Assembly (NCBI GenBank): GCA_001777455.1
Contig: MFDZ01000055.1
Span: forward strand, 1-26,537
Direction: 5' to 3'
Origin: Candidatus Daviesbacteria bacterium RIFCSPLOWO2_02_FULL_41_8
Lineage (GTDB): Bacteria; Patescibacteriota; Microgenomatia; Daviesbacterales; UBA10151
Length of the DNA stretch: 26,537 nt
The notes under the pieces were generated by a model, which was not told the origin of the DNA, did no database searches, and saw only the letters and a list, made by a program, of their open reading frames with translations. Made by a program: the position numbers and the translations under genes. Position 1 is the stretch's first letter, and each line of letters begins with the position of its first letter. Shown one piece after another: positions 7,050 to 16,089 of this stretch.

Positions 7050-7985
7050 ATGAAAATTGCGTTTTTAAGCAGATATCAAAATTCGGTAAATAGGGGAGCT
7101 GAGACATTTGTTTTTGAATTATCTAAAAGACTATCTAGAAAATTTAAGATAGATATTTTTTCCGGAAAAGAAGCAAATTGTGTGAATAAAATTATCAAAG
7201 GCAATTATGACATTGTAATTCCGATGAATGGACGGATGCAAAGCTTAAAAGCTTCTGTGGGGCGGCTGACAGGCGGATACAGAGTATTAATTACCGGACA
7301 AAGCGGTATCGGTAGGGATGATATCTGGAATATAGCAATTGCAAAGCCGGATATATTTGTGGCTTTAACTGATCACAGTTACAGATGGGCAAAAAAATGG
7401 GCTTGGGGAAGCAAAATTGTAAAAATCCCCAATGGGGTGGATGTTGAAAAATTTAAAGCCGGTGGAGAAAAAATGGAGATTGGATTACAAAAACCGATTG
7501 TTTTATCGGTGGGCGCGCTTGTTGGATATAAACATCATGAAAAATTAATATCTGCAATGTCGAAAGTAAATAAAGGGTCTTTATTAATAGTAGGTTTGGG
7601 AAAAAATAAAGATGAACTGGAGAAGATGGGTCGAAAGTTATTAGGGGATAGATTTAAAATAATGCATTTTGATTATGAGGATATGCCAGAGGTTTATGGA
7701 TCATGTGATTTATTCTCCTTGCCATCTTGGGACAGGGAAGCTTTTGGAATTGTTTATCTTGAAGCTTTATCCAGCGGACTTGGTGTAGTTGCTCCGGATG
7801 ATGAAACAAGAAGGGAAATTGTAGGTGAGGGCGGTTTATTTACAGAAGTTGATGATCCTGTTGCATATGCGGAATGCATCGGGAAGGCTTTAGAAATTGA
7901 TTGGTCAGAAAAAGCCAGGAATCAGGCAATGAAGTTTTCCTGGGAAAAAATAGCTTTGGAGTATGAAAAAGTCATGTTGGAATAA
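7050..7985 (+). CDS. GT4-family glycosyltransferase (short)
   Basis: A 311-residue GT-B enzyme with retaining GT4 features: NRGAETFVFELSKRL at the N terminus, PNGVDVEKF (127-135), VGALVGYKHHEKL (154-166), and the donor-binding E-x7-E motif EAFGIVYLE (E230, E238). It is shorter than typical (350-400), because the N-terminal acceptor domain is trimmed, but the core is intact. There is no Shine-Dalgarno; a TATATA at 7037-7042 sits 7 nt before the ATG, a spacing like the leaderless promoters, but it has no -35. It lies 14 nt after a GT-C gene and 8 nt before a methyltransferase gene. Confidence 0.85.
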   Translation: MKIAFLSRYQNSVNRGAETFVFELSKRLSRKFKIDIFSGKEANCVNKIIKGNYDIVIPMNGRMQSLKASVGRLTGGYRVLITGQSGIGRDDIWNIAIAKPDIFVALTDHSYRWAKKWAWGSKIVKIPNGVDVEKFKAGGEKMEIGLQKPIVLSVGALVGYKHHEKLISAMSKVNKGSLLIVGLGKNKDELEKMGRKLLGDRFKIMHFDYEDMPEVYGSCDLFSLPSWDREAFGIVYLEALSSGLGVVAPDDETRREIVGEGGLFTEVDDPVAYAECIGKALEIDWSEKARNQAMKFSWEKIALEYEKVMLE

Positions 7986-7993
7986 ATATATTT

Positions 7994-8758
7994 ATGAATC
8001 CTGATTTGTCCGGTTACTATGAAAACTCAAAAAGACTGCAATACAATCCCCATTCGTCCTTTTTAAAAAAAAGAACTGGTGCAAAAAGGCTGATTGCATT
8101 TGAGGATAGGTTTGAAGAAGTTAAAAAGATTCTGGAAAGATTAATTTCTCAAGAAGACAGAATACCTTTAAAAATATTGGATATAGGGGTAGGAGACGGT
8201 ATCTACGAAGCTATCTTAGAAGATGATATTAAAAAAAAGTGTGATTTTTTTGGAATTGATATAAGTAAAAAACAAGCGGCAAGAGCAAAGCAATATTTGA
8301 AGGAAATAAAAATAGTTGATATTAATGCCGAAAATTTGCCGTATAAAGACAATTATTTTGATATAGTTATTGCATCAGAAATTTTGGAACACGTTTTTTA
8401 TCCTGAAAAAGTATTGAGTGAAGCTAGAAGAGTTTTAAAAAGAAACGGTTTTGTGATTTTAACTTATCCAAATTCTTCCAGTTTGCAATTTAGATTAGGA
8501 ATATTTATTAAAGGAAGATCACCCCTATTAAATTATCCTGAGAATAGCGAGCATATAAGATTTTTTTCAAGTTCCGATATCCAAGGGTTGACAAATGATA
8601 ATTTTAAATTACTTAAAAAAACTGGCGTGGGATCCTTCCTTTTTGATAAATGGAATTTTCTTTTTAGGATTCCAATGCCCAGATTTTTACAAATTCTTGG
8701 GAATAGATTATTGCCCAATTTAGCATTAGGAAATTTATTGGTTTTACAAAAAAAATGA
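7994..8758 (+). CDS. Class I SAM-dependent methyltransferase
   Basis: A 254-residue Methyltransf_11/23-type enzyme: motif I ILDIGVGDGIYE (61-72), GIDIS (87-91), then NAENLPYKDNYFDIV (111-125) and SEILEHV (128-134), and LTYPNSSS after the fourth strand. The first 60 residues are an extension beginning GYYENSKRLQYNPHSSF; Y-rich starts of this kind are seen in other surface-glycan methyltransferases, but I cannot assign a substrate. Its stop overlaps the next start in ATGA, so it is translationally coupled to the WaaE-like GT2 gene and may act on the same glycan. Confidence 0.83.
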   Translation: MNPDLSGYYENSKRLQYNPHSSFLKKRTGAKRLIAFEDRFEEVKKILERLISQEDRIPLKILDIGVGDGIYEAILEDDIKKKCDFFGIDISKKQAARAKQYLKEIKIVDINAENLPYKDNYFDIVIASEILEHVFYPEKVLSEARRVLKRNGFVILTYPNSSSLQFRLGIFIKGRSPLLNYPENSEHIRFFSSSDIQGLTNDNFKLLKKTGVGSFLFDKWNFLFRIPMPRFLQILGNRLLPNLALGNLLVLQKK

Positions 8759-9495
8759 TTAGCGCAGTTTTAATCACTCTAAATGAGCAGAAAAATATTC
8801 GTAAAGCACTAACAAGCTTGAAGGGGTTGGCGGATGAAGTGATTATCGCTGATTCAGGAAGTAGAGATAATACTTTAAAAATCGCAAGGGAATTCAATAC
8901 GGAAATCTATTTCCGAAAATTTGATAATTTTGCCAATCAGAAGAATTTTGCCTTGTCAAAGGCAACTAATGAATGGGTGTTAGCCCTTGATGCAGATGAA
9001 GAAATACCGTCTGTTTTGGCTGAGGAAATAAGAAAAGCAGTTAAAAATGAACAATATTCGGGTTATTTGATACCTCGAAGAAATTTTATTTTTGGTACGG
9101 AAATTAAATATTCAAGATGGAGCCCTGATGCACATATCTGGTTATGGAAAAAAAATTCCGGCAAATGGGTCGGAGATGTTCATGAGGAAGTTAAAATTGC
9201 AGGAAAAGTGGGTTTATTGAAAAGTAGCAAGATACATAATTCGCACCAAACCCTTAGTAGTTTCTTTCGGGCAAATAATTTATATTCTGATTTGGAGGCT
9301 CAATCTTTATATAAAAAAAACATTAGATTTTCGTTTCTTAAGATGTTTTTGACACCCATTTTTGAATTTATTTTGAGATTTTTTTATAAAAGAGGTTTCT
9401 TGGATGGAAAGATAGGTTTTGCTTTATCCTTTGCAATGGGTATTTATAAATTGAGTGTTTGGATAAAACTTTGGGAATTGGAGAAAAAAAAGTGA
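8755..9495 (+). CDS. GT2 glycosyltransferase, WaaE/KdtX-like
   Basis: A 246-residue GT2 enzyme with ITLNEQKNI (7-15), IADSGSRDNT (31-40), FANQKNFALSKA (59-70) and LDADEEIP (78-85), the D-A-D of which is the metal-binding site. The C-terminal block RGFLDGKIGFALSFAMGIY matches the conserved tail of the LPS-core beta-glucosyltransferase-like WaaE/KdtX group, an amphipathic, membrane-associated region. It probably adds a hexose on the cytoplasmic face. It overlaps the upstream methyltransferase by 4 nt and the downstream GT-C gene by 4 nt, so the three are likely co-translated. Enzyme specificity should not be transferred from WaaE. Confidence 0.85.
   Translation: MISAVLITLNEQKNIRKALTSLKGLADEVIIADSGSRDNTLKIAREFNTEIYFRKFDNFANQKNFALSKATNEWVLALDADEEIPSVLAEEIRKAVKNEQYSGYLIPRRNFIFGTEIKYSRWSPDAHIWLWKKNSGKWVGDVHEEVKIAGKVGLLKSSKIHNSHQTLSSFFRANNLYSDLEAQSLYKKNIRFSFLKMFLTPIFEFILRFFYKRGFLDGKIGFALSFAMGIYKLSVWIKLWELEKKK
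9480..9494 (+). promoter_or_regulatory. Ribosome-binding site and GTG start deciding the 9492 gene start
   Basis: GGAG at 9480-9483 lies 8 nt before the GTG at 9492, which overlaps the upstream TGA as GTGA. The same architecture occurs at 4105, 20369 and 21556. It favours this start over the in-frame ATG at 9459, which would overlap the previous gene by 37 nt. Confidence 0.6.
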
Positions 9496-10910
9496 TCTGG
9501 ATTATTATTGTATTTGGTTTAATATTGCGTTTAATCAGTCTTAACCAGAGCCTATGGCTGGATGAGGCAATTAATATATTGGCTGTTAAAAATTTTTCTT
9601 TGCCCGGGTTAATAACACAATATGCTATTGCTGATTTTCATCCGCCGGGTTGGTTTATTATTTTGTGGTTTTGGGGAAAAGTTTTTGGGTATTCAGAGAT
9701 TTCTATGCGGATACCGTCTGTAGTTTTTGGTGTTATTGCGATTTTCGTGGTTTACCTGATAGGGAAAAAATTATTTTCCAAAAAAATAGGTTTGCTTGCA
9801 GCGCTACTGCTCAGTATTAATCCTCTACATATATATTACAGCCAAGAGGCAAGAATGTATTCAATGGCTGCTCTAGCTGTTGCGGTAAATATTTTCATCC
9901 TGATTAAACTTCTTCATAAAGAACGGATAAACATTATTTTTATTGTAATGAGCAATTTGTTTATTCTGTTAGCTGACTATGTGGCATATTTTATTTTTCC
10001 TGCTGAGCTGATGCTTCTAATACTATTGAAAGAGAAAAAACTTATAAATAAATGGCTTGTTGCCGCGTTTGTCGCGTTAGTTTTAACGAGTTGGTGGATA
10101 CCGATATTTGTCAATCAATTAAATGCCGGGGCAGTTGCAGCAGAGAATTTACCGGCATGGAGATTTATAGTTGGCGGATTTGATTTTAAAACTATTCCTC
10201 TAACTTTTGTGAAATTTATCATCGGAAGAATTAGTTTAGCAGATAAAATGCTCTATTATGCTCTGCTTTTGCCGGTTTGCAGTTTATTTGCTTATTTATT
10301 GTTGATCGGTATAAGAAAATCAAATAATTTTCAGAAAAAGTTACTTTTAACATGGGTAGTAATACCCCCGTTGATAGCAACCGCTATTTCATTGGTAGTG
10401 CCCGTATATAATTATTTCCGGGTGCTTTTCATTTTACCCGGCTTTATTATCTTAATTGCTGTCGGAATGCTGCATTTTAAAAATAAATTAAGAATTATTA
10501 TTTTTGTGATTGTTGTTTTAATAGAGTTTATTTGCTCGTTGCTGTATTTATTGCTTCCCGGTTATCAAAGGGAGGATTGGAGAAGATTGGTATATTATTT
10601 CCAGAGTTTTAAGCCGTCAATTGTTTTATTTGAAAGTCCGGGAATTCTGCCGCCTTTTGACTATTATGCGAAAGGGAGTATTAATGCAAAAGGAGCTTTA
10701 GATGATTTTCCTGCCAAAGACGAACACGCTGTTTCCAATTTAGATTCTATCGTAAAGGGACATAAAGAAGTATTTCTGGTGGACTATTTAGTGCAGATTA
10801 GTGATCCGAACAGAGTGGTGGTCAGAAAGCTTAATGACCTAGGATATATTCAACTTGATATTAAAAATTTCACCGGTGTAGGATTTATATATCATTATAT
10901 TTTGAAATGA
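9492..10910 (+). CDS. GT-C membrane glycosyltransferase, PMT-like
   Basis: A 472-residue multi-spanning protein with clear PMT/ArnT-like family motifs: helix 1 followed by SLWLDEAIN (acidic pair D24/E25 in the first external loop), then IADFHPPGWF and YYSQEARMYSM in the next loops. The H-P-P and S-Q-E-A-R-M-Y signatures mark a family of predicted GT-C transferases common in bacteria (COG5305/COG1807 type) that use lipid-phosphate-linked sugars outside the membrane. Start: an in-frame ATG at 9459 exists, but GTG at 9492 has a Shine-Dalgarno and the 4-nt overlap seen elsewhere, and puts helix 1 at the very N terminus. The gene overlaps the next one by ATGA. Confidence 0.82.
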   Translation: MIWIIIVFGLILRLISLNQSLWLDEAINILAVKNFSLPGLITQYAIADFHPPGWFIILWFWGKVFGYSEISMRIPSVVFGVIAIFVVYLIGKKLFSKKIGLLAALLLSINPLHIYYSQEARMYSMAALAVAVNIFILIKLLHKERINIIFIVMSNLFILLADYVAYFIFPAELMLLILLKEKKLINKWLVAAFVALVLTSWWIPIFVNQLNAGAVAAENLPAWRFIVGGFDFKTIPLTFVKFIIGRISLADKMLYYALLLPVCSLFAYLLLIGIRKSNNFQKKLLLTWVVIPPLIATAISLVVPVYNYFRVLFILPGFIILIAVGMLHFKNKLRIIIFVIVVLIEFICSLLYLLLPGYQREDWRRLVYYFQSFKPSIVLFESPGILPPFDYYAKGSINAKGALDDFPAKDEHAVSNLDSIVKGHKEVFLVDYLVQISDPNRVVVRKLNDLGYIQLDIKNFTGVGFIYHYILK

Positions 10911-12298
10911 CGAATTTTTTTGACGGGAGAAAAATAATTTATTTATTTTTAGGGTTAATTTTATTAACTCATATACTAATACTTTCAAAACTAATTTATT
11001 TCCCGTACCCTGAACTTTTTATTTATCCGTATTTAACAAATCATGGCTTAAAACCCTATAGTCAGATCATAGACCAGCACTTCCCGGGTTTGATGTTTTT
11101 ACCTCTAAATTTAGATAATTTGGGAATGACAACTCCGGAGATAGCTAGAATTTGGTCAATTATGTTGGTTCTTGCTACGCAGTTGATGCTTTTTTTTGTT
11201 GGAAAAGAAATTTTTAAAAGTAATACTAAAGCTATACTGGTAAATTTACTTTATTTATTTTGGCAGCCCTTTTTTGAGGGTTGGGTTTTGTGGATTGACA
11301 GTTTCTTGCCGGTAATACTGCTGCCTGCTTTTTATTCTTTTTACAAAAGGTGGATTTTCCGGACCGGGTTACTTTTAGGTTTAGGAATTGTTTTCAAGCA
11401 GGTTTTAATTCCGCTGGCTTTCTTTGTGTTAATTTGTTTTTTCTGGAAAGATGAAAAGTTTAAAGTTATCCTAAGGTATCTATCAGGTTTATTAGTGCCG
11501 ATAATTTTTATGGTAATTTATCTGTTGGTGATCGGGGTATTTAGGGATTTTTGGTATTGGACGGTTATTTTTAATTTAACAGTCTTTGCAAAATCCGGCA
11601 GGGGAGAGATCCCAACATTGGCTCATCTTTTCCGGGTACTGCTGGTGTTCGGTACCCCTTTTTTAATATTAAGAAAAATTAGATTAACAGAGGCACAGAT
11701 ATTAATTATCTTTTTAACAGGAGCATTACTGGGGCTTTCCACTAGATTTGATTTTGTTCATTTCCAGCCGGCTTTGCCTTTTGCGGTTCTGGCATTTGTG
11801 TATTCGCTGGGAAGCTTCAATAAATCCCCGCAAGCCTACCAGGCATGGTCTGGGAGGTTAAAAATAGTTGGTATATTCGGTTATTTTCTAATTTTATTTT
11901 GGTGGTTGAATATTTTTTACAAGGGACACTTGGGAAATAGAGTTATAGCCTTTGATTCTCAAATAAAAGAACTGGCCGTTAAAATTAAAGATTACACAAC
12001 CCCCGGAGAGAAGATATTCGTTTTCGGCAGAGAACCACATCTTTATCAGATGTCAGAAACACTCCCGGCAGGAGATGTTTTTGTATTTCAATTCCCCTGG
12101 TTTTTTCAAGTTGCGGAAAAAAGGATTCTGGAGGGGATAATCAGGGATCAGCCGCAGATAGTGATTTCAGACAGGACAACAGAAATTGAAAACCAAAAGA
12201 TTACAGATTTTGGCAGGACTATTGATCAATATATAAATGAGAATTATCAAAAGATAGATAATGTTGGAACAGCGGATATTTTACGGAGGAAGAGTTAA
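10907..12298 (+). CDS. Membrane protein, probable GT39/PMT-like glycosyltransferase
   Basis: A 463-residue protein with about 10 predicted helices. After the first helix it has YPYLTNHGLKPYSQI and DQHFPGLMFLPLN, which correspond to the loop in GT39-like proteins where a D-H-x-P-G/D-H-x-P-P motif is found. Its C-terminal end (from about residue 350) is a soluble segment with FVFGREPHLY and an apparent alpha/beta layout (IVISDRTTEIEN). The family link rests on topology and this one motif, so it is less certain than the neighbouring GT-C genes. It overlaps the preceding gene by 4 nt and lies 10 nt before a GT4 gene. Confidence 0.68.
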   Translation: MTNFFDGRKIIYLFLGLILLTHILILSKLIYFPYPELFIYPYLTNHGLKPYSQIIDQHFPGLMFLPLNLDNLGMTTPEIARIWSIMLVLATQLMLFFVGKEIFKSNTKAILVNLLYLFWQPFFEGWVLWIDSFLPVILLPAFYSFYKRWIFRTGLLLGLGIVFKQVLIPLAFFVLICFFWKDEKFKVILRYLSGLLVPIIFMVIYLLVIGVFRDFWYWTVIFNLTVFAKSGRGEIPTLAHLFRVLLVFGTPFLILRKIRLTEAQILIIFLTGALLGLSTRFDFVHFQPALPFAVLAFVYSLGSFNKSPQAYQAWSGRLKIVGIFGYFLILFWWLNIFYKGHLGNRVIAFDSQIKELAVKIKDYTTPGEKIFVFGREPHLYQMSETLPAGDVFVFQFPWFFQVAEKRILEGIIRDQPQIVISDRTTEIENQKITDFGRTIDQYINENYQKIDNVGTADILRRKS

Positions 12299-12308
12299 AA
12301 TAATAAAT

Positions 12309-13340
12309 ATGAGAGGAAAAATACGGATCGGTATGGATATATCTCAACTCGCTCATACCGGCGGAGTTGCGACTTATACCCGTAATCTGGCAGAGCAGTT
12401 ACAAAAACTGCAGGATTTGGAAATGATATTTTTCTATTCCTCATTGAGAAAACCATACAAGGGGGAACTGAAAAATGTAAAAAAATACCGGTTGCCACCG
12501 ACACTTTTTGAAATGCTTTTTAACAGATGGAGAAATGTCGGTATTGAAAAGTTTATCGGTTCGGTTGATATTTTTCATTCCTCGGATTGGACTCAGCCGC
12601 CAAGTAAGGCAAAAAAAATCACCACGTATCATGATGTTGTTCCTTTAAAATATCCACAGTGGTCACATCCTAAAATTGTCTCTGTTCACAAAAGAAGGCT
12701 TTGGTGGGTGGAAAGAGAGATAGACTGCGTCATTGCAGTTTCAGAAGCTACAAAAAAGGATCTTCTTGAAGTTTCAAATATCCCGGAGGAAAAAATTGTA
12801 GTAATTTACGAGGGGCCTACCGGAAATTTTAAGCCGCAACCTGAGGAGAGGCTTAGGAATTTTAAAAAAAAGTATGGCTTGCCAGAAAAATTTATTTTGA
12901 GTATTGGCGGAATAGGAGAACGGAGAAATTTAAACAGAATTAAGGAGGCAAGCCGGGATTATAATTTAGTTATTGCCGGAGTGACGCTTCCCTGGTTGGG
13001 GACAGACGAGCTGGAACTGTTTTACGGATCGGCCCAAGTATTGTTGTACCCCTCACTTTATGAAGGATTCGGTTTGCCGATACTGGATAGTTTTGCCTGT
13101 GGAGTTCCGGTAATTACTTCAAGCGTTTCCTCTATGCCGGAGGTGGGTGGGGATGCTGCCGTCTACGTTGACCCATTGGACATAGAAGATATTAAAAAGA
13201 AGCTTAAAACTGTTATGGGTGATAAAAAAATGAAGGAAGTATTAATTAAAAAGGGATTTGAAAGAATTAAATGTTTTTCTTGGGAAAAAACTGCTGAACA
13301 AACCTACCTTGTGTACAAAAAAACTCTTAAAAATGCTTAG
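12309..13340 (+). CDS. GT4-family glycosyltransferase, compact and atypical
   Basis: A 343-residue GT-B enzyme: [21 protein letters not shown] (7-27), HDVVPLKYP (109-117), [12 protein letters not shown] (142-153), [15 protein letters not shown] (197-211) and [10 protein letters not shown] (251-260). Two oddities: the donor motif is E252-x7-D260, not E-x7-E. Also, between LVIAG (220-224) and TDELELFYG (232-240) there are only 7 residues where the sister enzyme at 14862 has about 35, so most of a Rossmann strand/helix unit is missing. The reading frame is intact, so it is not a simple pseudogene. The start is the ATG at 12309; a longer frame from 12261 would overlap the previous gene and add no family-like sequence. 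Confidence 0.8.
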   Translation: MRGKIRIGMDISQLAHTGGVATYTRNLAEQLQKLQDLEMIFFYSSLRKPYKGELKNVKKYRLPPTLFEMLFNRWRNVGIEKFIGSVDIFHSSDWTQPPSKAKKITTYHDVVPLKYPQWSHPKIVSVHKRRLWWVEREIDCVIAVSEATKKDLLEVSNIPEEKIVVIYEGPTGNFKPQPEERLRNFKKKYGLPEKFILSIGGIGERRNLNRIKEASRDYNLVIAGVTLPWLGTDELELFYGSAQVLLYPSLYEGFGLPILDSFACGVPVITSSVSSMPEVGGDAAVYVDPLDIEDIKKKLKTVMGDKKMKEVLIKKGFERIKCFSWEKTAEQTYLVYKKTLKNA

Positions 13341-14862
13341 TTTATTTATCAAGAAAAATAAAATTTTATTTTTTATAATATTTTTATTTTTTTTTGCTGG
13401 GTTCTTAAGATTCTATAATCTTCCTAATATTTATATTTTTGGTTTTGATGAAGAATATCAGGCAACTTATGCCATGACGTTAATAAAAGACCTGCACTTA
13501 ATTTGGATAGGTGTAAGTGCGGGGTTCATAGATTATTACATGGGCCCATATTTTACTTATTTTACTGCTTTGTGGCTTTGGATATCCAAAGGCGATCCTT
13601 TAATTACCGCATATATTGCAGGATTAACCGGAATTGCTACAACAGCCGCAGTTTTTTTTGTAGGTTGGAAATTTTTTAATTTAACCACCGGAATTGTCAG
13701 TTCCCTGCTATACGCTGGTCTGCCGTTGTTTGTTTTTTATGACCAAAAATATTGGAACCCGATGTTTGTTCAACTAATCGTATTATTGATGTTTACTGCG
13801 ATTATGCTGATTAAGAGATCATCCTGGTGGTGGGTATTTTATGCGGCTTTGGTTGGAGTTATCTTCGAAACCGATCTGTTGCCCATTCCGCTGGTGTTGA
13901 TCGGACTTTGGGTTTTTTTGAAAGGAAAATATTTTTTAAACAAAAAAGTAGTTTTTATTTGCATTTTAGTATTTTTATTATTTTATTGGCCTCTTTTAGT
14001 ATTTGATTATTTTCACAATTGGAGCAATTTAACCATCTTTACCCGTTACAACCGCCAGGCGGAACAAGTTGGAGCTAAGCTTGATCCTTCGAAAAAAATT
14101 CTTACATTTCTAGATACAATGGGAAGATTTTGGTATTTAAAATCAGGCTCCTCAAACGCTGATGAATTAAACACTGCTTGTTATTCGAAGTCAGCAAAAA
14201 AGGAATTTCAATTTATTGATAAATTTTCTGAAAGGACTTTTCCCAATATTTGGCTGTCGGTTGCATCGGTTGCTTTATTTTTGTTTTTTCTAATTAAGAT
14301 AATTAAAGAGAAAAAATATCAGTACTACCTTTTAGCGTCATTTTTATTGGTATCGGTTGGTTTCTATATATTTTATAGCGGAGGTTCTTTTGAATATTAT
14401 CTTCATGGCTTTGTAACATTATTTACTTTTATACCGGGAATCCTAATTAGTCAGATGAATAAAAAATACCGAGTGCTAGGTTTCATTGGTTTGATAATTA
14501 TTTTAATATTTGGTGCGATTACCGTTCTTCAGGCTTCTGATAAATTCAGTTTGGGTCCGAAGAAAAAAATAATCAGTAGGATAATGGAAAAAATAGGAGA
14601 TAATAATTTTTCCATTGACGGAATTGGAGCTTGCCATAATTATGAAGGTTGGAGATACTTATTCAAGACCTACGGTAGGACCCCGACCAAAAGCTATACA
14701 GATTCGAATTTCGGTTGGTTATACCCTACAGAATTAAATGATGCTACAGTTAGCGCAAATGTGATTTTATCCGAATCAAGAATTTTTCCAGGGAAAGATA
14801 TCAGCGGATACGATAAAATTGAAGAAGGGGGTTATTCGGCCTATCTTAAAAAAATAAAATAA
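13333..14862 (+). CDS. GT-C membrane glycosyltransferase, ArnT/PMT-like (copy 2)
   Basis: A 509-residue multi-spanning protein, paralogue of the one at 5500. Shared blocks include the first-loop acidic FGFDEEYQATYAM, WLWISKGDPLITAYIA, DQKYWNPMFV, a mid-protein FYWPLxVFD and the C-terminal CHNYEGWRYLFK. The ATG at 13333 overlaps the upstream GT4 gene by 8 nt. A longer frame from 13258 would overlap by 83 nt and precede the aligned N terminus of copy 1, so it is rejected. The proteins diverge most in the external loop before the C-terminal domain (NADELNTACYSKS against NSDEINFGCTSLS), which may reflect different acceptors. The stop overlaps the next ATG by one base. Confidence 0.85.
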   Translation: MLSLFIKKNKILFFIIFLFFFAGFLRFYNLPNIYIFGFDEEYQATYAMTLIKDLHLIWIGVSAGFIDYYMGPYFTYFTALWLWISKGDPLITAYIAGLTGIATTAAVFFVGWKFFNLTTGIVSSLLYAGLPLFVFYDQKYWNPMFVQLIVLLMFTAIMLIKRSSWWWVFYAALVGVIFETDLLPIPLVLIGLWVFLKGKYFLNKKVVFICILVFLLFYWPLLVFDYFHNWSNLTIFTRYNRQAEQVGAKLDPSKKILTFLDTMGRFWYLKSGSSNADELNTACYSKSAKKEFQFIDKFSERTFPNIWLSVASVALFLFFLIKIIKEKKYQYYLLASFLLVSVGFYIFYSGGSFEYYLHGFVTLFTFIPGILISQMNKKYRVLGFIGLIIILIFGAITVLQASDKFSLGPKKKIISRIMEKIGDNNFSIDGIGACHNYEGWRYLFKTYGRTPTKSYTDSNFGWLYPTELNDATVSANVILSESRIFPGKDISGYDKIEEGGYSAYLKKIK

Positions 14863-16001
14863 TGAAGATTTGGATTGACGGGTATGAGGCAAATGTTCTG
14901 CAAAGATTGGGTTCTTCCCAAGTGGCTTTTGAGCTTTTAAGAAGTCTGGAGAAAATTGATCGCGAGAACGATTACACGATTTTACTGCCGGCTCCCCCGC
15001 TCGGGGACCTGCCAAAGACAAGAGTCGGTTGGCAATATAAAATCTTAAAACCCAAAAGGCTTTGGACCAGAATCACCCTTCCCTTGGCACTATATACGGC
15101 AAGACAGAAGCCTGACATATTTTTTTCCCCCACTCACTATATTCCGAGATTTGCGCCGACCAAAATCAAGAAAGTGGTCACGGTATTTGATTTATCTTTT
15201 CTGCACTTTCCGGAGATGTTTATCAAAAAAGATCTTTGGCAACTTAAAAATTGGACTAAGTTTTCTGTAATGAACGCTGATCGTATTATTACAATCTCCA
15301 GATTTTCTCAAGACGATATTGTTAAGCAGTATGGATTGGCTAGAGAAAAAATTACAGTGGCTTATCCGGGATACGATTCAGAGAAATTTAAAATTCAAAA
15401 TTCAAAACTTAAAATTTTAAAAATCAGGAAAAAATACAATATCGGAGATAGCTACATTATATATATAGGTACGATACAGCCAAGGAAGAATCTGGAAAGA
15501 TTTATTGAAGCATTCAGCCTGGTTGCGGAGGGTGGGAAATTAGAACTGGTAATTGTCGGCAAGACCAGTGGGGAAGGCAAACAGGGGTGGATGTATGAAG
15601 ATATCTTAAAAGCCCCTAAAGAATTGGGAATTGAAGACAGGGTTAAGTTTTTAGGTTTTGTATCGACAGATGATTTGTCCGCTCTTTTGCAGGGAGCGCG
15701 GGCTTATATTCAGCCGTCGTTGTGGGAAGGATTCGGGATTCCGGTATTGGAGGCAATGGCTTCCGGTACTCCGGTTATAGTTTCAAATACCTCTTCACTG
15801 CCGGAGGTGGTCGGTAAAGCAGGTCTTTTAATAGATCCTTATTCATTGGATCAAATAGAGCAGGCCATCAGGACAATTGTTTTTGACAAAAAGCTGCAAC
15901 AAAAATATTCTAAAGAGGGGATAATACAAGCCAAAAAATTTTCCTGGGACAAAATGGCGAAAGAAGTTTTAAAAGTTTTTGAAGAAATCTCAAATATTTA
16001 A
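14862..16001 (+). CDS. GT4-family glycosyltransferase
   Basis: A 379-residue GT-B enzyme of the mannosyltransferase-like GT4 group: WIDGYEANVLQRLGSSQVAF (4-23), VFDLSFLHFPE (108-118), ITISRFSQDDI (143-153), YIGTIQPRKNLERFIEAF (201-218) and the donor motif EGFGIPVLE (E289, E297). Residues 175-186 (KFKIQNSKLKIL), between the two Rossmann domains, are encoded by five 7-nt repeats and look like an insertion at the interdomain linker. It is the last gene of the unit that begins at 3314. Its stop is followed by an apparent gene remnant and a palindrome. Confidence 0.87.
   Translation: MKIWIDGYEANVLQRLGSSQVAFELLRSLEKIDRENDYTILLPAPPLGDLPKTRVGWQYKILKPKRLWTRITLPLALYTARQKPDIFFSPTHYIPRFAPTKIKKVVTVFDLSFLHFPEMFIKKDLWQLKNWTKFSVMNADRIITISRFSQDDIVKQYGLAREKITVAYPGYDSEKFKIQNSKLKILKIRKKYNIGDSYIIYIGTIQPRKNLERFIEAFSLVAEGGKLELVIVGKTSGEGKQGWMYEDILKAPKELGIEDRVKFLGFVSTDDLSALLQGARAYIQPSLWEGFGIPVLEAMASGTPVIVSNTSSLPEVVGKAGLLIDPYSLDQIEQAIRTIVFDKKLQQKYSKEGIIQAKKFSWDKMAKEVLKVFEEISNI
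15384..15418 (+). repeat. 7-nt tandem repeat (AAATTNA x5) inside the GT4 gene
   Basis: Five heptads: AAATTTA, AAATTCA, AAATTCA, AAACTTA, AAATTTT. The length is 35 nt, exactly that of the array at 596-630, and the array is likewise translated. It encodes residues 175-186, just before the C-terminal Rossmann domain, a place where a linker insertion is likely tolerated. Confidence 0.75.
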
Positions 16002-16089
16002 ATTTTAGTAATGGCGCTTCTGCGGAAATATTACAACAAGATCCGAATGTAGCTTCATTTAATAATCAAACTATATACGATCGTGTATA
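16001..16089 (+). pseudogene. Apparent 3' remnant of an unidentified gene
   Basis: One frame reads NFSNGASAEILQQDPNVA and then SFNNQTIYDRV before a TAG at 16087-16089. Composition is protein-like, with ordinary codons, but the frame has no ATG, GTG or TTG start after the upstream stop (TGA at 15980-15982), and it begins in the tail of the GT4 gene. I read it as the 3' end of a gene whose front was replaced when the upstream module was acquired. I do not recognise the family. Chance translation of 28 codons cannot be excluded. Confidence 0.35.

Noticed and set aside
12261-12308. Upstream start for the compact GT4 gene
   Set aside because: It overlaps the previous gene, and the family N terminus begins at [10 protein letters not shown] right after ATG 12309.
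13258-13332. Upstream start for the second GT-C paralogue
   Set aside because: It lies wholly within the GT4 gene and precedes the N terminus that aligns with the paralogue at 5500.
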